64,000 nucleotides of DNA, from positions 6,532,521 to 6,596,520 of the forward strand of contig OZ023193.1 in the NCBI GenBank assembly GCA_963995505.1, in the 5' to 3' direction. Numbering within the stretch: position 1 is the stretch's first letter; each line of letters begins with the position of its first letter. This DNA comes from Hypericum androsaemum. Lineage: Eukaryota > Streptophyta > Magnoliopsida > Malpighiales > Hypericaceae. The notes under the pieces were generated by a model that worked only from the letters and a program-made list of their open reading frames with translations, was not told where the DNA came from and searched no databases. Position numbers and translations under genes: made by a program. This document shows, in pieces, positions 1-10,109 of the stretch.

Positions 1-163
1 ATCATGGAGAGGACTGGCCCTCTATGTTTCGAGACATCCTGGTCACGTTGAAAATCTGTGAAGATATGTGTGTCTTCTCGGAGCCTGAGTTCAATACTCA
101 TAGAGATGCTCTCTATGGGCTGATCCACTATCTCGAGGAGAGGGGTCTTCGCAGAGAAATGAT
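1..163. other. Unassigned sequence left of copia-1
   Basis: This stretch has an open frame on the plus strand from 24, but its translation does not resemble the copia Gag that begins abruptly near 169 in the same strand. In the related copia-3 the corresponding Gag region is different. It is therefore either foreign DNA fused to the truncated copia-1 or a badly decayed part of it. No function is recognised. Confidence 0.4.
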
Positions 164-168
164 ACCTT

Positions 169-969
169 CTCAGCAACGAGCAGCAGATTCAAGCTGTCAT
201 CCGTTCTCTACCACCAAGTTGGGAACAGATGAAGATGAATCTTACCCATTCCGATCATTTGGTAACATTTGATGATGTTGCCAGACACCTTGAGCTGGAC
301 GAAGATCGCCTCCTAGCTATGAAATCCCACCATGAAGCCCATTCGATTTGTTCGACTGGGAGTGGTGGGAAAAAGAAGAAAGGTAAAGGGAAGGGTAAGT
401 GTAAACAAACTTCAAAGGCTGAAAACCATGGAACCAAGTTGGACGGCTCCAAGGCTAAAAAGAACAAGCGATTTAACATTTCAAAAGTGAAATGTTTTAA
501 CTGTCAATAGAAGGGACATTTTGCAAAAGATTGCAAGATGCCCAAGCAGGTACATCTAAACTCAAGTGTGAGTAAGTTGTATGTATCCTCTTGTACCCTT
601 CTAACTGAGTCACATTCTATGTGGGTGATTGATTCAGGAGCGACAGACCATATAGCTAGAGACCGTTGTTCGTTCGTTGAGTACAGGCAGTTGTCGGCTG
701 GAGCAAAAACCATTTTTGTCGGTAACAACTTGTGCGTGGATGTGAAAGGCCTGGGCACTTGTAGATTACACCTTCGTGGTGGTCGTGCCCTTCTTTTACA
801 TGACGTGTTATTTGTTTCAGACATACGAAGGAACCTGATCTCAGTTTCGGCCTTAATGACTTTAAGTTTTTGGTTATCGTTTGAGAACGACACCGTTAGA
901 TTATTTTTGGATGATGCCTTTTTTTGGCCTTGGATATATATCGGAAGGTTTTTTGATTCTGGATATTGA
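169..969 (+). pseudogene. copia-1 gag and protease, one internal stop
   Basis: Gag is the structural protein that packages element RNA; the fused aspartic protease matures the polyprotein. The frame starts with a UBN2-type Gag segment (NEQQIQAVIRSLPPSWEQM), then a lysine-rich linker and a CCHC knuckle CFNCQ-stop-KGHFAKDC, where a TAG at 508-510 falls inside the zinc finger. Past this stop the frame stays open to 969. It contains the protease active site WVIDSGATDHI near 618-650 and the protease-fold segment LLLHDVLFVSDIRRNLISVS. A frameshift at about 890-960 ends it before the GAG-pre-integrase domain. Only one stop separates the two parts, so the decay is moderate. Confidence 0.85.
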
Positions 970-1753
970 TCCTTGTGTAAGTTTTTCCTTTTTCACTAGT
1001 TCAAACTCATCAGAGGATGATATTAAACTATGGCGTTCTAGACTTGGCCATATCGGTCAGGATCGCTTAAACCGTCTAGCTAAGGCAGGACTGTTGGGAA
1101 ATATAGAGAAATCTATATTACCTAGTTGCGTATCCTGTCTAGATAGGAAAAGCACAAGGAAACCTTTCGGTACTGGGGCTAGAGCCAAATTTCTACTATA
1201 ATTAGTCCATTCTGACATATGTGGTCCAATGAACGTGAGGGCAAGGCATGGAGCATATTACTTCATCACCTTTATTGATGACTATACTAGATATGGTCTG
1301 ATATACCTGATTTCTCACAAGTCTGAAGCCTTAAACTGCTTCATGACATACATGAGTTTTGTTGAGAATCAGAAGGACAGAAAGATAAAGGCCTTACGAA
1401 CTGATCGTGGCCGTGAATATCTTTCTGATGAGTTCAAAGCTCTATGCATTGAAAAAGGAATTGAACATCAGTTGTCCATTCCTTATACACCACAGCAAAA
1501 TGGAGTTGCTGAAAGAAGGAATAGAACCCTTCTTGATATGGTTAGATCGATGATGGCAGAGGCAAGTTTGCCTATATCATTCTATGGAGATGCGCTCCTG
1601 ACTGCCACATACGTTCTAAACCACTCCTTACGAAGTCTGTTACAGCCACTCCTTACGAAATGTGGACAGATCGGAAGCCCAATATATCCTATTTTAAGCC
1701 ATGGGGGTGTGCGTCATATATCCATTCTACCTCCAGTGCTTTCGGTAAATTAG
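881..1753 (+). pseudogene. copia-1 integrase region
   Basis: Integrase joins the element cDNA to chromosomal DNA. The segment opens with a GAG-pre-integrase zinc-binding motif (LWRSRLGHIGQDRL, then CVSCL). A stop at 1199-1201 is followed in the same frame by the rve core. All three catalytic acidic positions can be seen: Asp in LVHSDICGP, Asp in LRTDRGREYL and Glu in NGVAERRN. The frame ends at 1753, where the C-terminal part continues in another frame from 1660. The core is thus preserved, but the reading frame is not. It sits between protease and RT, as expected for copia. Confidence 0.85.
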
Positions 1754-1827
1754 GACCGAGAGGTAGAAAAAGTATCTTTATAAGATACCCAGAGATATCT
1801 AAAGGGTACGTGTTCGTGGGTGAACTG

Positions 1828-2259
1828 GACAATGGACATGTAACAAAATTTGAATCACGCGATGTCACATTTTTTGAGAATGAATTTCCAAAGTTGGGAG
1901 AGGTTAGTAGTGACCTTACCCTTTATGAGACAAATGAACCAGAATCATCTGGATCACTTCTTCCGAGTGGGAGAATTGAGGAGGAAGATAAAGATTTTCA
2001 ACTCAAAATAATTCGGAAGGTCGTGATCTGAGTCCTGAAAGGGACAATGGACATGTAACAAAATTTGAATCACGCGATGTCACATTTTTGGAGAATGAAT
2101 TTCCAAAGTTGGGAGAGGTTAGTAGTGACCTTACCCTTTATGAGACAAATGAACCAGAATCATCTGGATCACTTCTTCCGAGTGGGAGAATTGAGGAGGA
2201 AGATAAAGATTTTTCAACTAAAAATGATTCGGAAGGTCGTGATCTGAGTCCTGAAAGGG
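1828..2259 (+). repeat. Tandem duplication, 215-216 bp unit, in copia-1
   Basis: The block beginning GACAATGGACATG at 1828 recurs at 2043, and its end (GAGTCCTGAAAGGG) recurs 216 bases later. The two copies differ by only a few substitutions and a one-base length change near 2000/2215, which shifts the frame of one copy. The duplicated DNA encodes the linker between integrase and RT (ending in an ESSGSLLPSGR segment). Confidence 0.9.
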
Positions 2260-3617
2260 AGGTAATTCCTTATTCCAGTAGGAGTACGGTATTTCCACCC
2301 AGTGGGAGTGCGATTCCTGGATATGATGAATATATGAGAGATGTTTATCAAAACTGGAAATACCGTAGGTCTAGCAGAATTAGCATACCACGTCGACGAT
2401 TTGACATTGAAGGCGAGGCTAATGCGTTCTTGGTATCACTAAAGAAATTTGTTGGTCCAAGTGAAATTCTTCTGGCCATCCTGCAGGATGAAGATGAACC
2501 AAAGAATGTATCTGGAGTTTTGTTATCTCTAAAACGAAATGAATGGATGAATGCAATGGAAGAAGAAATGTCTTCTATGATCAAAAATCAGGTTTGGGAT
2601 CTGGTTGACCTACCTAAGGGGTGTAGGGCAATTGAGAATAAGTGAATTCTCAAAATCAAACGCGATGCAGATGGCAGTATCGAAAGATACAAAGCGCGTT
2701 TGGTTGCGCAAGGGTTTAAACAATAGGCTGGGATAGACTATGAGGAGACTTTTGCACCTGTTATTAGATTTATGTCAATTAGGGTCATTTTAGCTATGGT
2801 TGCTAACATGAATCTAGAATTACATCAAATGGATGTAAAGACTGCTTTTCTCCACGGAGAATTGGATGAAGAAATCTATATGATTCAGCCTGAGGGCTAC
2901 ATTCAAAAAAGCTACGAACACAAAGTTTGCAAATTGAATAGATCAATTTATGGCCTTAAGCAGTCATCTAGACAGTGGTATATTCGCTTTCATAATACGA
3001 TCATGCAGCATGATTTTATAATGATAGATGAAGATCACTGCGTGTATGTTAAGCGATCAGGGAAGAAGTTTGTTATCATCACTTTATATGTTGATGACAT
3101 ACTTTTAGCTGGAAATGACATGGGATTTCTTGTCGAAATCAAAGATTGGTTATCTTCCAACTTTGAAATGAAAGATATGGGTGAAGCAGATTACATACTC
3201 GGAGTTAAGATTTCGAGGAATCGTTCGAAAAGAATAGTGTCTCTTTCATAAGAGACATATATTCGCAAAGTAGTAGAACGTTTCAATTGTGATCATAGTA
3301 ACCCAAAGTACGTCCCATTGGTAAAAGGTCATAATTTGGGTAAGAACATGAGCCAAAAAATAGCTAAACAACGTGGGGACATGGAGAAGATTCCTTATGC
3401 CAATGTAGTTGGATGCCTGATGTACGCAATGTTGTGTACTAGACCTGACATTTGCTATGCGATTGAGATAGCAAGCAGATATCAGTCTGATCCAGGCAGT
3501 GCTCACTAGAAGGCTGTCAAAGGGATTTTGAAATATTTGAATACTACTGCAGAATACTCCTTGTGCTATCAAGGCCGTGACCTGATATTGAGTGGCTATA
3601 CTGATGCTGGAGAATTA
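2088..3617 (+). pseudogene. copia-1 reverse transcriptase and partial RNase H
   Basis: RT copies element RNA into DNA. The RVT_2 domain begins near 2560 (NQVWDLVDLPKG) and includes ARLVAQGF, HQMDVKTAFLHGELDEE, YGLKQSSRQWY and the catalytic YVDDILLAGND near 3090-3120, all intact. In-frame stops occur at 2643-2645, about 2725, 3249 and 3508. Beyond the RT is the connection segment (CTRPDICYAIE) and the beginning of RNase H (ILKYLNTTAEYSLCYQ, LSGYTDA), after which similarity ends at about 3617. The rest of RNase H and the 3' LTR are missing. Confidence 0.85.
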
Positions 3618-3727
3618 CACAATAATTTTTTTGTAGTAAAAAAATATAAACCCCTCTTATATGATAACTTCTCTAAAGTGATAATTTTCTCCGGTCCCAA
3701 CAATATCACTTTAGAGAAGTTTTACTG
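3618..3727. mobile_element. Emigrant/pogo-like MITE terminus with perfect hairpin
   Basis: Two perfect 18-base arms (3666-3683 and 3704-3721) flank a 20-base loop. Read on the minus strand, the end at 3727 begins CAGTAAAACTTCTC, followed outside by TA. From memory, Emigrant/Lemi1 pogo-like elements of eudicots start CAGTAAAACCTCT, have a TTGGGAC motif just inside, and a nearby reversed copy of the end; all three are present here. Only one terminus is visible, so this is a truncated element or solo end. It lies exactly between the broken copia-1 and repeat copy A. Confidence 0.65.
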
Positions 3728-4199
3728 TATTTGTATCTAGATATACCGCCATTGATTTCAAGATCTAATTTCAGATAGAAACTTGACAAAAATCGATTTA
3801 AATCCTTTAATCCAACAATTAAAAAAAATATCAATAATTAATTAATAAAAAGTGAAATATTGAAAATATATTCTAAAAAAATGTTTTAAAAGTAATGCTT
3901 AGCTTATATTTTCATTATTCATCTTAAATGAATGAAAATTAATTTAGTAGTATAACATCCAAAAGAACTAAATACATATATCTATATCCACCAAAAGTCA
4001 TTTAGTCTAATCTCACAAGTCGAATGTTGAATCAAATAGTTTTTGTTCTAATGTTATAAGGGAAGGGTGGAGAGGGGAAGTAACGAGAGATCAAATTCTT
4101 GTTTCAAAAAAATCTACTTATGAAAAAAATAAGTCGTATGAGAATTTAATGGAGGTCTAAGATTCAAATATGACAAATGTAATTGCAGATAATTCTTCC

Positions 4200-4860
4200 G
4201 GAGGCAGTACATCCTAGACGACTACCTTCGCGATCGCACACTGGTGGCTTTGGCGTTGGCGCAATGATGTAGTTTTCAGGACAGATACCACCGCGTGGCA
4301 CACCGACTCCATCATCACTACAAAGGCACGGAAGTTTGCTCGAGTCTTGACAAATTGGATTACTCCATTGCTACATTGACACAAGATTTTGGATGCATGG
4401 GCACGATTGTTGGAGGCATTTGTCAAGCTCAACACTGACGATGCCTCCATGGGCAACCCCGGTGCCGCAGGTGCAGGTAGTGTCATCCGACTATGGTGGG
4501 AGCTAGCTCTGTGGCTTCGCCAAGGGGATCAAACATTGAACGTCCCTAGCTGCCGAGCTCTAGCACTCGTCTTGGGACTCGAGCTTGCTTGAGATATGGA
4601 ATTTTACAATGTGATGGTGGAGATCAACTCGACGCTCGCTACAATGTATCGGGCATGACGTAGGATGGGATCACCCACTGGCGATCCTCATTCATCGACC
4701 TAGGGAGCTGATTGCTAGTGAGTAGGGGATCCGTATTCAGCACACATGGAGGGAGGTTAGCCGTGTGGCTAATATTCTGTCCAAGCATACTCTGACAAAT
4801 GCTTTTGTCTATCTCGTGTTTAAGAGCCCATTATTGACCTGTTTAGATATATATTTGACG
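4200..4860 (+). pseudogene. RNase H-like (RVT_3 type) fragment, copy A plus strand
   Basis: The translation follows the pattern of plant RVT_3 RNase H-like proteins that derive from LINE-type elements: a tryptophan-rich stretch (WWLWRWRNDVVF-like near 4240), then VKLNTDDASMGNPGAAGAG near 4420-4480, a degenerate helix where AELxAL is expected, VEINST, and a C-terminal WREVSRVANILSKH. Multiple stops and frameshifts break it (4590-4592, about 4660, 4722). The first catalytic Asp (NTDD) is present, whereas the third position is Asn (EINS). No intact enzyme is possible. Equivalent fragments lie at 47830-48480 and 61310-61870. Confidence 0.65.
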
Positions 4861-4869
4861 ATCTTAAGA

Positions 4870-5835
4870 AAATTAGTTTACTTCGGTATACTCGCACAAA
4901 TTTACAAAATTTGATGATCAATAAAAATTAAGGGATCTTCTCGTTTATAAAAATTGAGTTATAACTTCTAGGAGGATGTGAAGCTAATGCATTTGGAGAT
5001 AGGTATGAGTTATTTCTGTTGATATTTTTTTTTATAGAAACATTTCTGTTGATATTTGAATTGAACAAGTAGGCGTCCATTTTTCGCTCCATTTTCCGAG
5101 TAAGAGTGAGAAAAAATAATTTATAATAGAATAAAGAGGGTGCATCAAGAATTATTTGGTTCAGTGTTTAACTGAATGATTTTGTAGACAACATACTCCA
5201 CTCCTATAATTATATATTTGTTATAATATGATAGTTTAATAGTGTCTTAGATTTTTCAAATATTTATAATATGATACTCTTTTCTTTTATTTTTTTAAGG
5301 AAATATGATACTATTTTCATGTGTTAGATTTTTTCATGGCAGAGTCAGCGGCTCCAACTATTTGAGTTTTCCTTTTTTTTAGAAATGGAGGCGGAAGTCT
5401 TAATTATAAATATGAAATATAATTTTATCCTAAATTGCATCATACCTTCTACCTAACGTCCTAAATTGTAGTCCTTCTAAATTATCATTGTGATGGCTAC
5501 TACTCGGTATAAATTTTTTTCTTTTGAGGTTATGATCGCTGATCTCAGTAAAATTTTCTCTCGGTAAAATCTGGTAGAAAAAATCTGCGGGAGGGAAAGA
5601 GCACATTGGCAAGGTAGAAATTGGCATTGAGATCACTAAACTTGATTCCATGCTGTCCCTATCACAAACCCTACGAGTACATCAAGGGAGACTAACTCTC
5701 TGTAGTTATTAACATACACATCGATACAAGAAGCTAAAGGTGCATCGAATATAATATAGTCCTATGAAATCTCCAGGGCATGCTTCAAGAGTGCATGTGC
5801 CATTTGTTTGCCCTAATGCCAGGTATGCTAGATGT
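4870..5835. other. AT-rich spacer within copy A
   Basis: No credible coding sequence is seen. The stretch is shared with copy B (48480-49380) and copy C (61880-62900), so it is part of the repeat rather than random filler. It starts with an ATAAAAATTAAGGGATC stretch that resembles the sequence at 9416-9450, possibly related 3' untranslated sequence. Small A- and T-runs are common. Confidence 0.5.
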
Positions 5836-6042
5836 CAATCTCCCAATCTCTCATAAGAGCTTTCGAGCCCTAAAGGCTAGGGCCACCAATAGATGATCTT
5901 GATCAACATCACGTCCCACGTAGAGGATGACCAGTGAAGAGTTCACCTCTACTTGGACTCTGCGGAATCCCCTCTCCCAAGTCAACTCTAGGGTGAGGAT
6001 GAGCGCCCAGAGTTCTGCAGCCGATGAGGTACAGCTCCTGAC

Positions 6043-6428
6043 TGTCCAGTGCTGGCAAGGAAGCCAATTTGGGATGGCGAGCTCCACTTAATTGGAGTAA
6101 GCCAAACGAGGAACAATAGGTGGAAAAAATGGTGGGTTGGCGGACGCCAAGTACTTGGCGGAAGCCAGGTCCGCCAGGACCAGTTTTCCTGTTTGGACTA
6201 TACTCTTGTTTTGGACTCCTAGGACGACTTAGATAGGTTTTTTTACTCCAAGAGTTCATCTATTATATAAAGATAAGTTATCCTAGGTTAGTTATGGCTT
6301 TGCGACTCGGATCCATCAATAAAAGTTCTCTTTTCTCCCTGTGGACGTAGGCATTAGGCCGAACCATGTAATCTCTTGGGTCTATGTTCTTTACGCATTT
6401 TGTTCCCGAAATTTTTGAATTCCTAACA
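6043..6428 (+). repeat. copia-2 5' LTR
   Basis: 386 bp, TGTCC...CCTAACA. It matches the 3' LTR at 8413-8858 through most of its length, including a shared ATTATATAAAGA TATA-like stretch near 6263 and an AATAAAAG motif near 6320 that could serve in polyadenylation. It lacks about 60-80 bases that the 3' LTR has (around 8595-8680). Confidence 0.9.
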
Positions 6429-6453
6429 AATGGTATCAAAGCTAAGGTTGGAG

Positions 6454-7620
6454 GATGTCGGACGGCATGAAGTTTGCTCTTGTGAAGTTTGATGGTTCAT
6501 AGAATTTTGGGTTATGGAAAATGCGTGTTAAGGATCTCCGTGTCCAATGAGGGATTATCATCGCGCTCTCAGAGAAGAAGCCCGAGAAGATGGAGGAACA
6601 AAAGTGGAAAGAGATGGGGCCAAAGCGGTGGCCACAATTTGCTTATGCTTGGCGGATGATGTGATGTATCACATTATGGATGAGGAGTCACCAGCTTAGG
6701 TATGGAAGAAATTGGAGGCAAGGTATATATATATTTTGTCGAACAAGCTTTATCTTAAGCAAAGATTGTACGAGCTCAAGATGAAGGAGGGCTCAAATTT
6801 GAGCCAACACATTAATGGTTTCAGTCAACTTGTGAGCGACTTGAGAAAGATTGATCTGAAGTTCGAGGAGGAAGACAAAGTATTATTGCTCCTAAATTTC
6901 TTACTGGGTTGCTATAAAAATTTGGTTACAACTCTAACATAGGGGAAGGAGTCCCTGGTGTTGGAAGATATCACAAGTGATTTGCTAAGGTATCATCAAA
7001 GGAGAAAAATTGGAGATGATCAAATAGTAGGGCTGGTTGTAAGGGCAGCCATGGTCGTGGAGAAAAAGATGGAAAAGGATCCAAGTCGTAGTCAAGGTGG
7101 TTCAAAAGAAATTACTTCGAGTGCAGAGAAAAAGGGCACGTGAAAAAGGATTGTCTGAGAAGAACTCGAGATTGCGAGGAAAAAGGTTTAGATTCCATGA
7201 ATGTGTCCTCTTATTTGGACTGGTCGAATGGTGATTGTCTTTCTATTATGTCAGGTTCAAAGCTCTCAAATTTTTAGATTTTGGATAGCGCTTGTTCCTT
7301 TCACATGACGCCCAAGAGAGGGTGGTTCGACACCTACAAGTTCGTTGATTCAGGTATGGTGACTATAGGTGATGGTTCCGCTTGTAGAGTCACTGACATA
7401 GGTAATATCTAGATCAAGATGTAGGATGGTGTCGTGGTGAAGTTGTGTGGGGTTAGGCATGTTCCAAAGTTAGAGAGGAATTTGATCTATTAGGAACCTT
7501 GGATTATAGCGGGTATGGCTATAAGGTTGTAGGTGGGCTAATTGATGTGGAGAAGGATGCTATGGTGGTGATGAAGGGTGAAAGATATGCAAGGAATACC
7601 TACAGGTTAGTGGGGGCACG
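6454..7620 (+). pseudogene. copia-2 gag and partial protease
   Basis: Translation from ATG 6454 gives MSDGMKFALVKFDGS, a stop, then NFGLWKMRVKDLRVQ, the usual N-terminus of copia Gag. The UBN2 region continues at 6712-6942 (QRLYELKMKEGSNLSQHING). The knuckle reads YFECREKGHVKKDC near 7110-7150, with Tyr in place of the first zinc-binding Cys. The protease active site appears as ILDSACSFHMTP near 7275-7310 instead of the usual DSGAS. A further piece (GYGYKVVGG, DAMVVMKGERYARNTYRLVG) corresponds to the region between protease and integrase. Many stops break it, and nothing after 7620 is clearly coding. Confidence 0.75.
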
Positions 7621-8412
7621 GTTGTAGGTAGTCACATCTTTGGGTTCCGATGGAGAGAAAAAAAGCTCAGGTCATTTAAGGTTAGTTCGTATGAGGGAGT
7701 AAAGGCTTGACATAGATGGTTTGAGTGTATTTGGGATTTGTGGAGACATGGATAGCAATCTATGGTTGTTTCATGGAGGCATGGTTGGCAAGGAGCCATG
7801 GTCATTTCAAAAAATATTATTAGCTGGGCCTCACTATGGTTATCTAAAGGGACGTGCACGTCAAAGTGTTGAGTATGTTTGGCATTGGGCATGCAAAACC
7901 ATTGGTAGCACCATGGACGAATCAGATATCTCACTCAAGGCCGAACAATAGAGTTCGTGGCATGTCAAAGGTTCTACTTGGTGGAACAAAATATTTTTCT
8001 TTGTATGCTATGACACGTAGCATTGGTATGAGGTAAGAAGGTCTAGCGAAAAAGTAGTTTGAGGTTGCGGAGTTTAGAGTTGACCAAAAAATAGAGGGCA
8101 TGTCTATTGGTCGCAAGGTTGCTTCAGCAGGTGAACTTGCTAGTTGGAGTTCGATGGAGGTTGGAGGAAATAGGCCAAGCAAGCTTGGGGGCTGGCTCCA
8201 AGTGATTGAATAGAAAAGGTGGTGAGAAAGTGTAGATGGTCTTATTGATAGTGGTGTTTCTATGGTTGAGGTAGAATCGGTAGAGTCAGTTTGGTTTCGT
8301 AGAATCTTATGGTTCTTCATAGGGCGGTGTCTCATCAACGTGGAGTTTGTTGAAGTTCGGGTGGAGCTTCATGGTTCTTCGCAAAGGATGACTTCTCACC
8401 AAAGGTAGCGAT
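7621..8412 (+). other. copia-2 interior without recognisable genes
   Basis: About 790 bases inside copia-2. Short open frames exist but none resembles integrase, RT or RNase H. The last 18 bases (CACCAAAGGTAGCGAT) sit where the polypurine tract is expected and look like a decayed AAGGTGGAGAT tract. Confidence 0.5.
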
Positions 8413-8858
8413 TGTTAAGAGTTAGCAAGGAAGCCAATTTGGGATGGCGAGCTCCACTCAATTGGAGTCCGCCAAAAGAGAAACAGTAGGTGGAAAAATT
8501 GGTGGGTTGGCAGATGCCAGGTCTGCCCATACCAGTTTTCCTATTTTGACTCGACTCTTGTTTTAGACTCCTAGGACAACCTAGATAGGTTTCTTGTACT
8601 GCCCATCCTACCTCCTCTACGTTCTTGACAACCCGTCTTTGTCTCAGTAGAGTCTTTCAGTGGCATGTTTCGGTCCTCCAAGGGTTTGTCTATTATATAA
8701 AGACGTGTTACCCTAGGTTAGTTATGGTTTTGTGACTCAAATTTATCAATAAAAGTTCTCCTTTCTCCCCATAGACGTAGGCATTAGGCAGAACCACGTA
8801 ATCTCTTGTGTAAGCGTTCTTTGCGCGTTTTGTTCTCGAAATTTCTGAATTCCTAACA
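8413..8858 (+). repeat. copia-2 3' LTR
   Basis: 446 bp, TGTTAAG...CCTAACA. It is the direct repeat partner of 6043-6428 and carries extra sequence (about 8595-8680) absent from the 5' copy. Differences between the LTRs are frequent, so the insertion is not recent. Confidence 0.9.
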
Positions 8859-10109
8859 CCAACCCCCTTGGCAAAGGAGCAGACCCAATTTTCACCAGGA
8901 TCGTGGATACTACCTCCAGCGGGTTGGCAAATCTCGGGTTGCCCATCAAAGATCCATCTGTGTTGAGCTTCACAATGCCCTCCAGCGGCCGCTGTCAGGA
9001 GATCAGAATCTCGCGTCTGGGAGAAGTGGAATAATTTGATTCGTCGAGATTCGAGTAAACTGATGTGCCTGTGAGATAATGAGGGAAGGAAAGTGTCCCG
9101 TGTTAGTGTCGGGCCGAAAGGCGGCATCGCTCCGCGAATACCACAGCCATCAAAATGTTGTCACAAATATCGACTCCATGATGGACCACTATTTGAATCA
9201 GCTTGATTCTCAAAAAAAGAAAAGAAAAGTATTAGCTTGCGAGTTCTTCTAGTTCGTACGGTCGCTTTCTTGTACAACAATGTGCTCCCAAAGGGCTGGT
9301 TGTAACTTTTGATTTTGCAATAATATCTTCCTATCCTCTGACCTTTTCTTTATATGTCTATCCGTATGATTTAAGGAATGTTAGTCTATTCTGATGTATT
9401 TTTTGTTGGTTCGTTGATGAATGAATATAAGGGTCCCCTCGTTTATACTAAAACAATTTGTGTTTATATGTAGATTTGTATATTAAAAACTTCCAGGATA
9501 ACTCTCGATTACAAAGTACACCCCGATAAATAGATTCTAGATATAAAAAAGATGTAAAAGAAATAGCAAAAGACTTCTTAATTGATAAAAATCTAAGTAC
9601 AAAATACCTTTCAAACAAATCTATGTACAAAATGATATATTGACAATCTATTTTCGTTAAAGTTGGACCACCTCAATTATTTTTGAACTCCTCCTAAAAA
9701 ATATTATATTTGCACTCGGTATAAGATAGCATGGTTGAAAAATTCAGATAAAATAGAGGTTTGTTACTTTATAATTTTATTGAAAATTACGGTATCGGTC
9801 TCATTGTAATATGATTCGCGGTATATTCTGCCCACCCCTCTCAAAGAGAAAAGTAGCATAATTTAAGAGTAAAAGGTTTCAATTCCTAAGAATATTTTGT
9901 GCTAAAACTATTATTATGTCGCGGAGGCAAATGGTATATTCTACTAACTCCTCTCCCGAGTCTCTGACGCAAAAAAGTGAAACTACAATTATCGAAAAAT
10001 TTATTTCCGGACTTTAGGATTATATCGCAAATCCTTGAAAGTACAAGGATTAATAATGAACTTTTTCCTTCAAAAAATAGTGAAATAGTTCAAACGCGTA
10101 GAAGATTCC
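8859..10109. repeat. Composite repeat copy A, middle segment
   Basis: Continues copy A after copia-2. It matches 49530-50250 (copy B), and up to about 9545 also 63130-63438 (copy C). It holds the 5' part of the minus-strand RNase H-like fragment and then AT-rich non-coding DNA. It ends at ...GAAGATTCC (10109), where copia-3 begins. Confidence 0.8.

Larger units (their letters stand above)
169..3617 (+). mobile_element. copia-1: truncated, decayed Ty1/copia retrotransposon
   Basis: The domains lie in Ty1/copia order: Gag with zinc knuckle, protease, GAG-pre-integrase, integrase core, reverse transcriptase (RT), then the first part of RNase H. Integrase before RT is what separates copia from gypsy elements. 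No LTR is visible at either end. The left side starts inside Gag, and the right side stops in RNase H just after the first catalytic aspartate motif (LSGYTDA), next to an Emigrant/pogo-like end. Several in-frame stops and frameshifts make it non-autonomous. Its proteins are closely related to those of copia-3, so both belong to one family. Confidence 0.9.
3728..6042. repeat. Composite repeat copy A, left segment
   Basis: From the TA at 3728 onward this DNA matches 47380-49540 (copy B), and from about 4220 also 61310-63130 (copy C), base by base with scattered differences and indels. It contains a plus-strand RNase H-like fragment (about 4200-4860), an AT-rich spacer and the 3' half of a minus-strand RNase H-like fragment. 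It is cut at 6042 by copia-2 and resumes at 8859. Confidence 0.85.
6043..8858 (+). mobile_element. copia-2: small LTR retrotransposon with gag but no RT
   Basis: Two related LTRs (6043-6428 and 8413-8858) flank about 2.0 kb. They start TGT and end CCTAACA. Just inside the 5' LTR is a primer binding site TGGTATCAAAGC (6431-6442) close to the initiator-tRNA-Met type. The interior encodes degenerate Gag and the start of protease but no integrase core, RT or RNase H. The flanks are CTGAC (6038-6042) and CCAAC (8859-8863); copy B has TTCCAAC at the empty site, so this is a decayed 5-bp target-site duplication. The size and gene content fit a non-autonomous, Gag-only (TR-GAG-like) element. Confidence 0.85.
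5836..9175 (-). pseudogene. RNase H-like fragment, copy A minus strand, split by copia-2
   Basis: Read on the minus strand, the 5' part (about 9175 to 8859) encodes a tryptophan-rich lead-in, MKLNTDGSLMGNPR near 8973, and a glycine-rich loop. The rest (6042 to 5836) encodes SCTSSAAELWALILTLEL, RVQVEVNSSL and a DHLLVALAFRAR tail. Between them lies the whole of copia-2 with its LTRs. Copy C has the same gene uninterrupted (CFAKGVESCTSSAAELWAL), which shows that the halves belong together. The first Asp and the Glu of RNase H are present, but the Asp of the EVDS motif is Asn. It is a dead fragment, most likely of LINE origin. Confidence 0.75.

Noticed and set aside
24..272. 82-codon frame at the window start as copia Gag
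   Set aside because: Its reading frame differs from the Gag frame that starts near 169, and the first part does not match Gag of copia-3.
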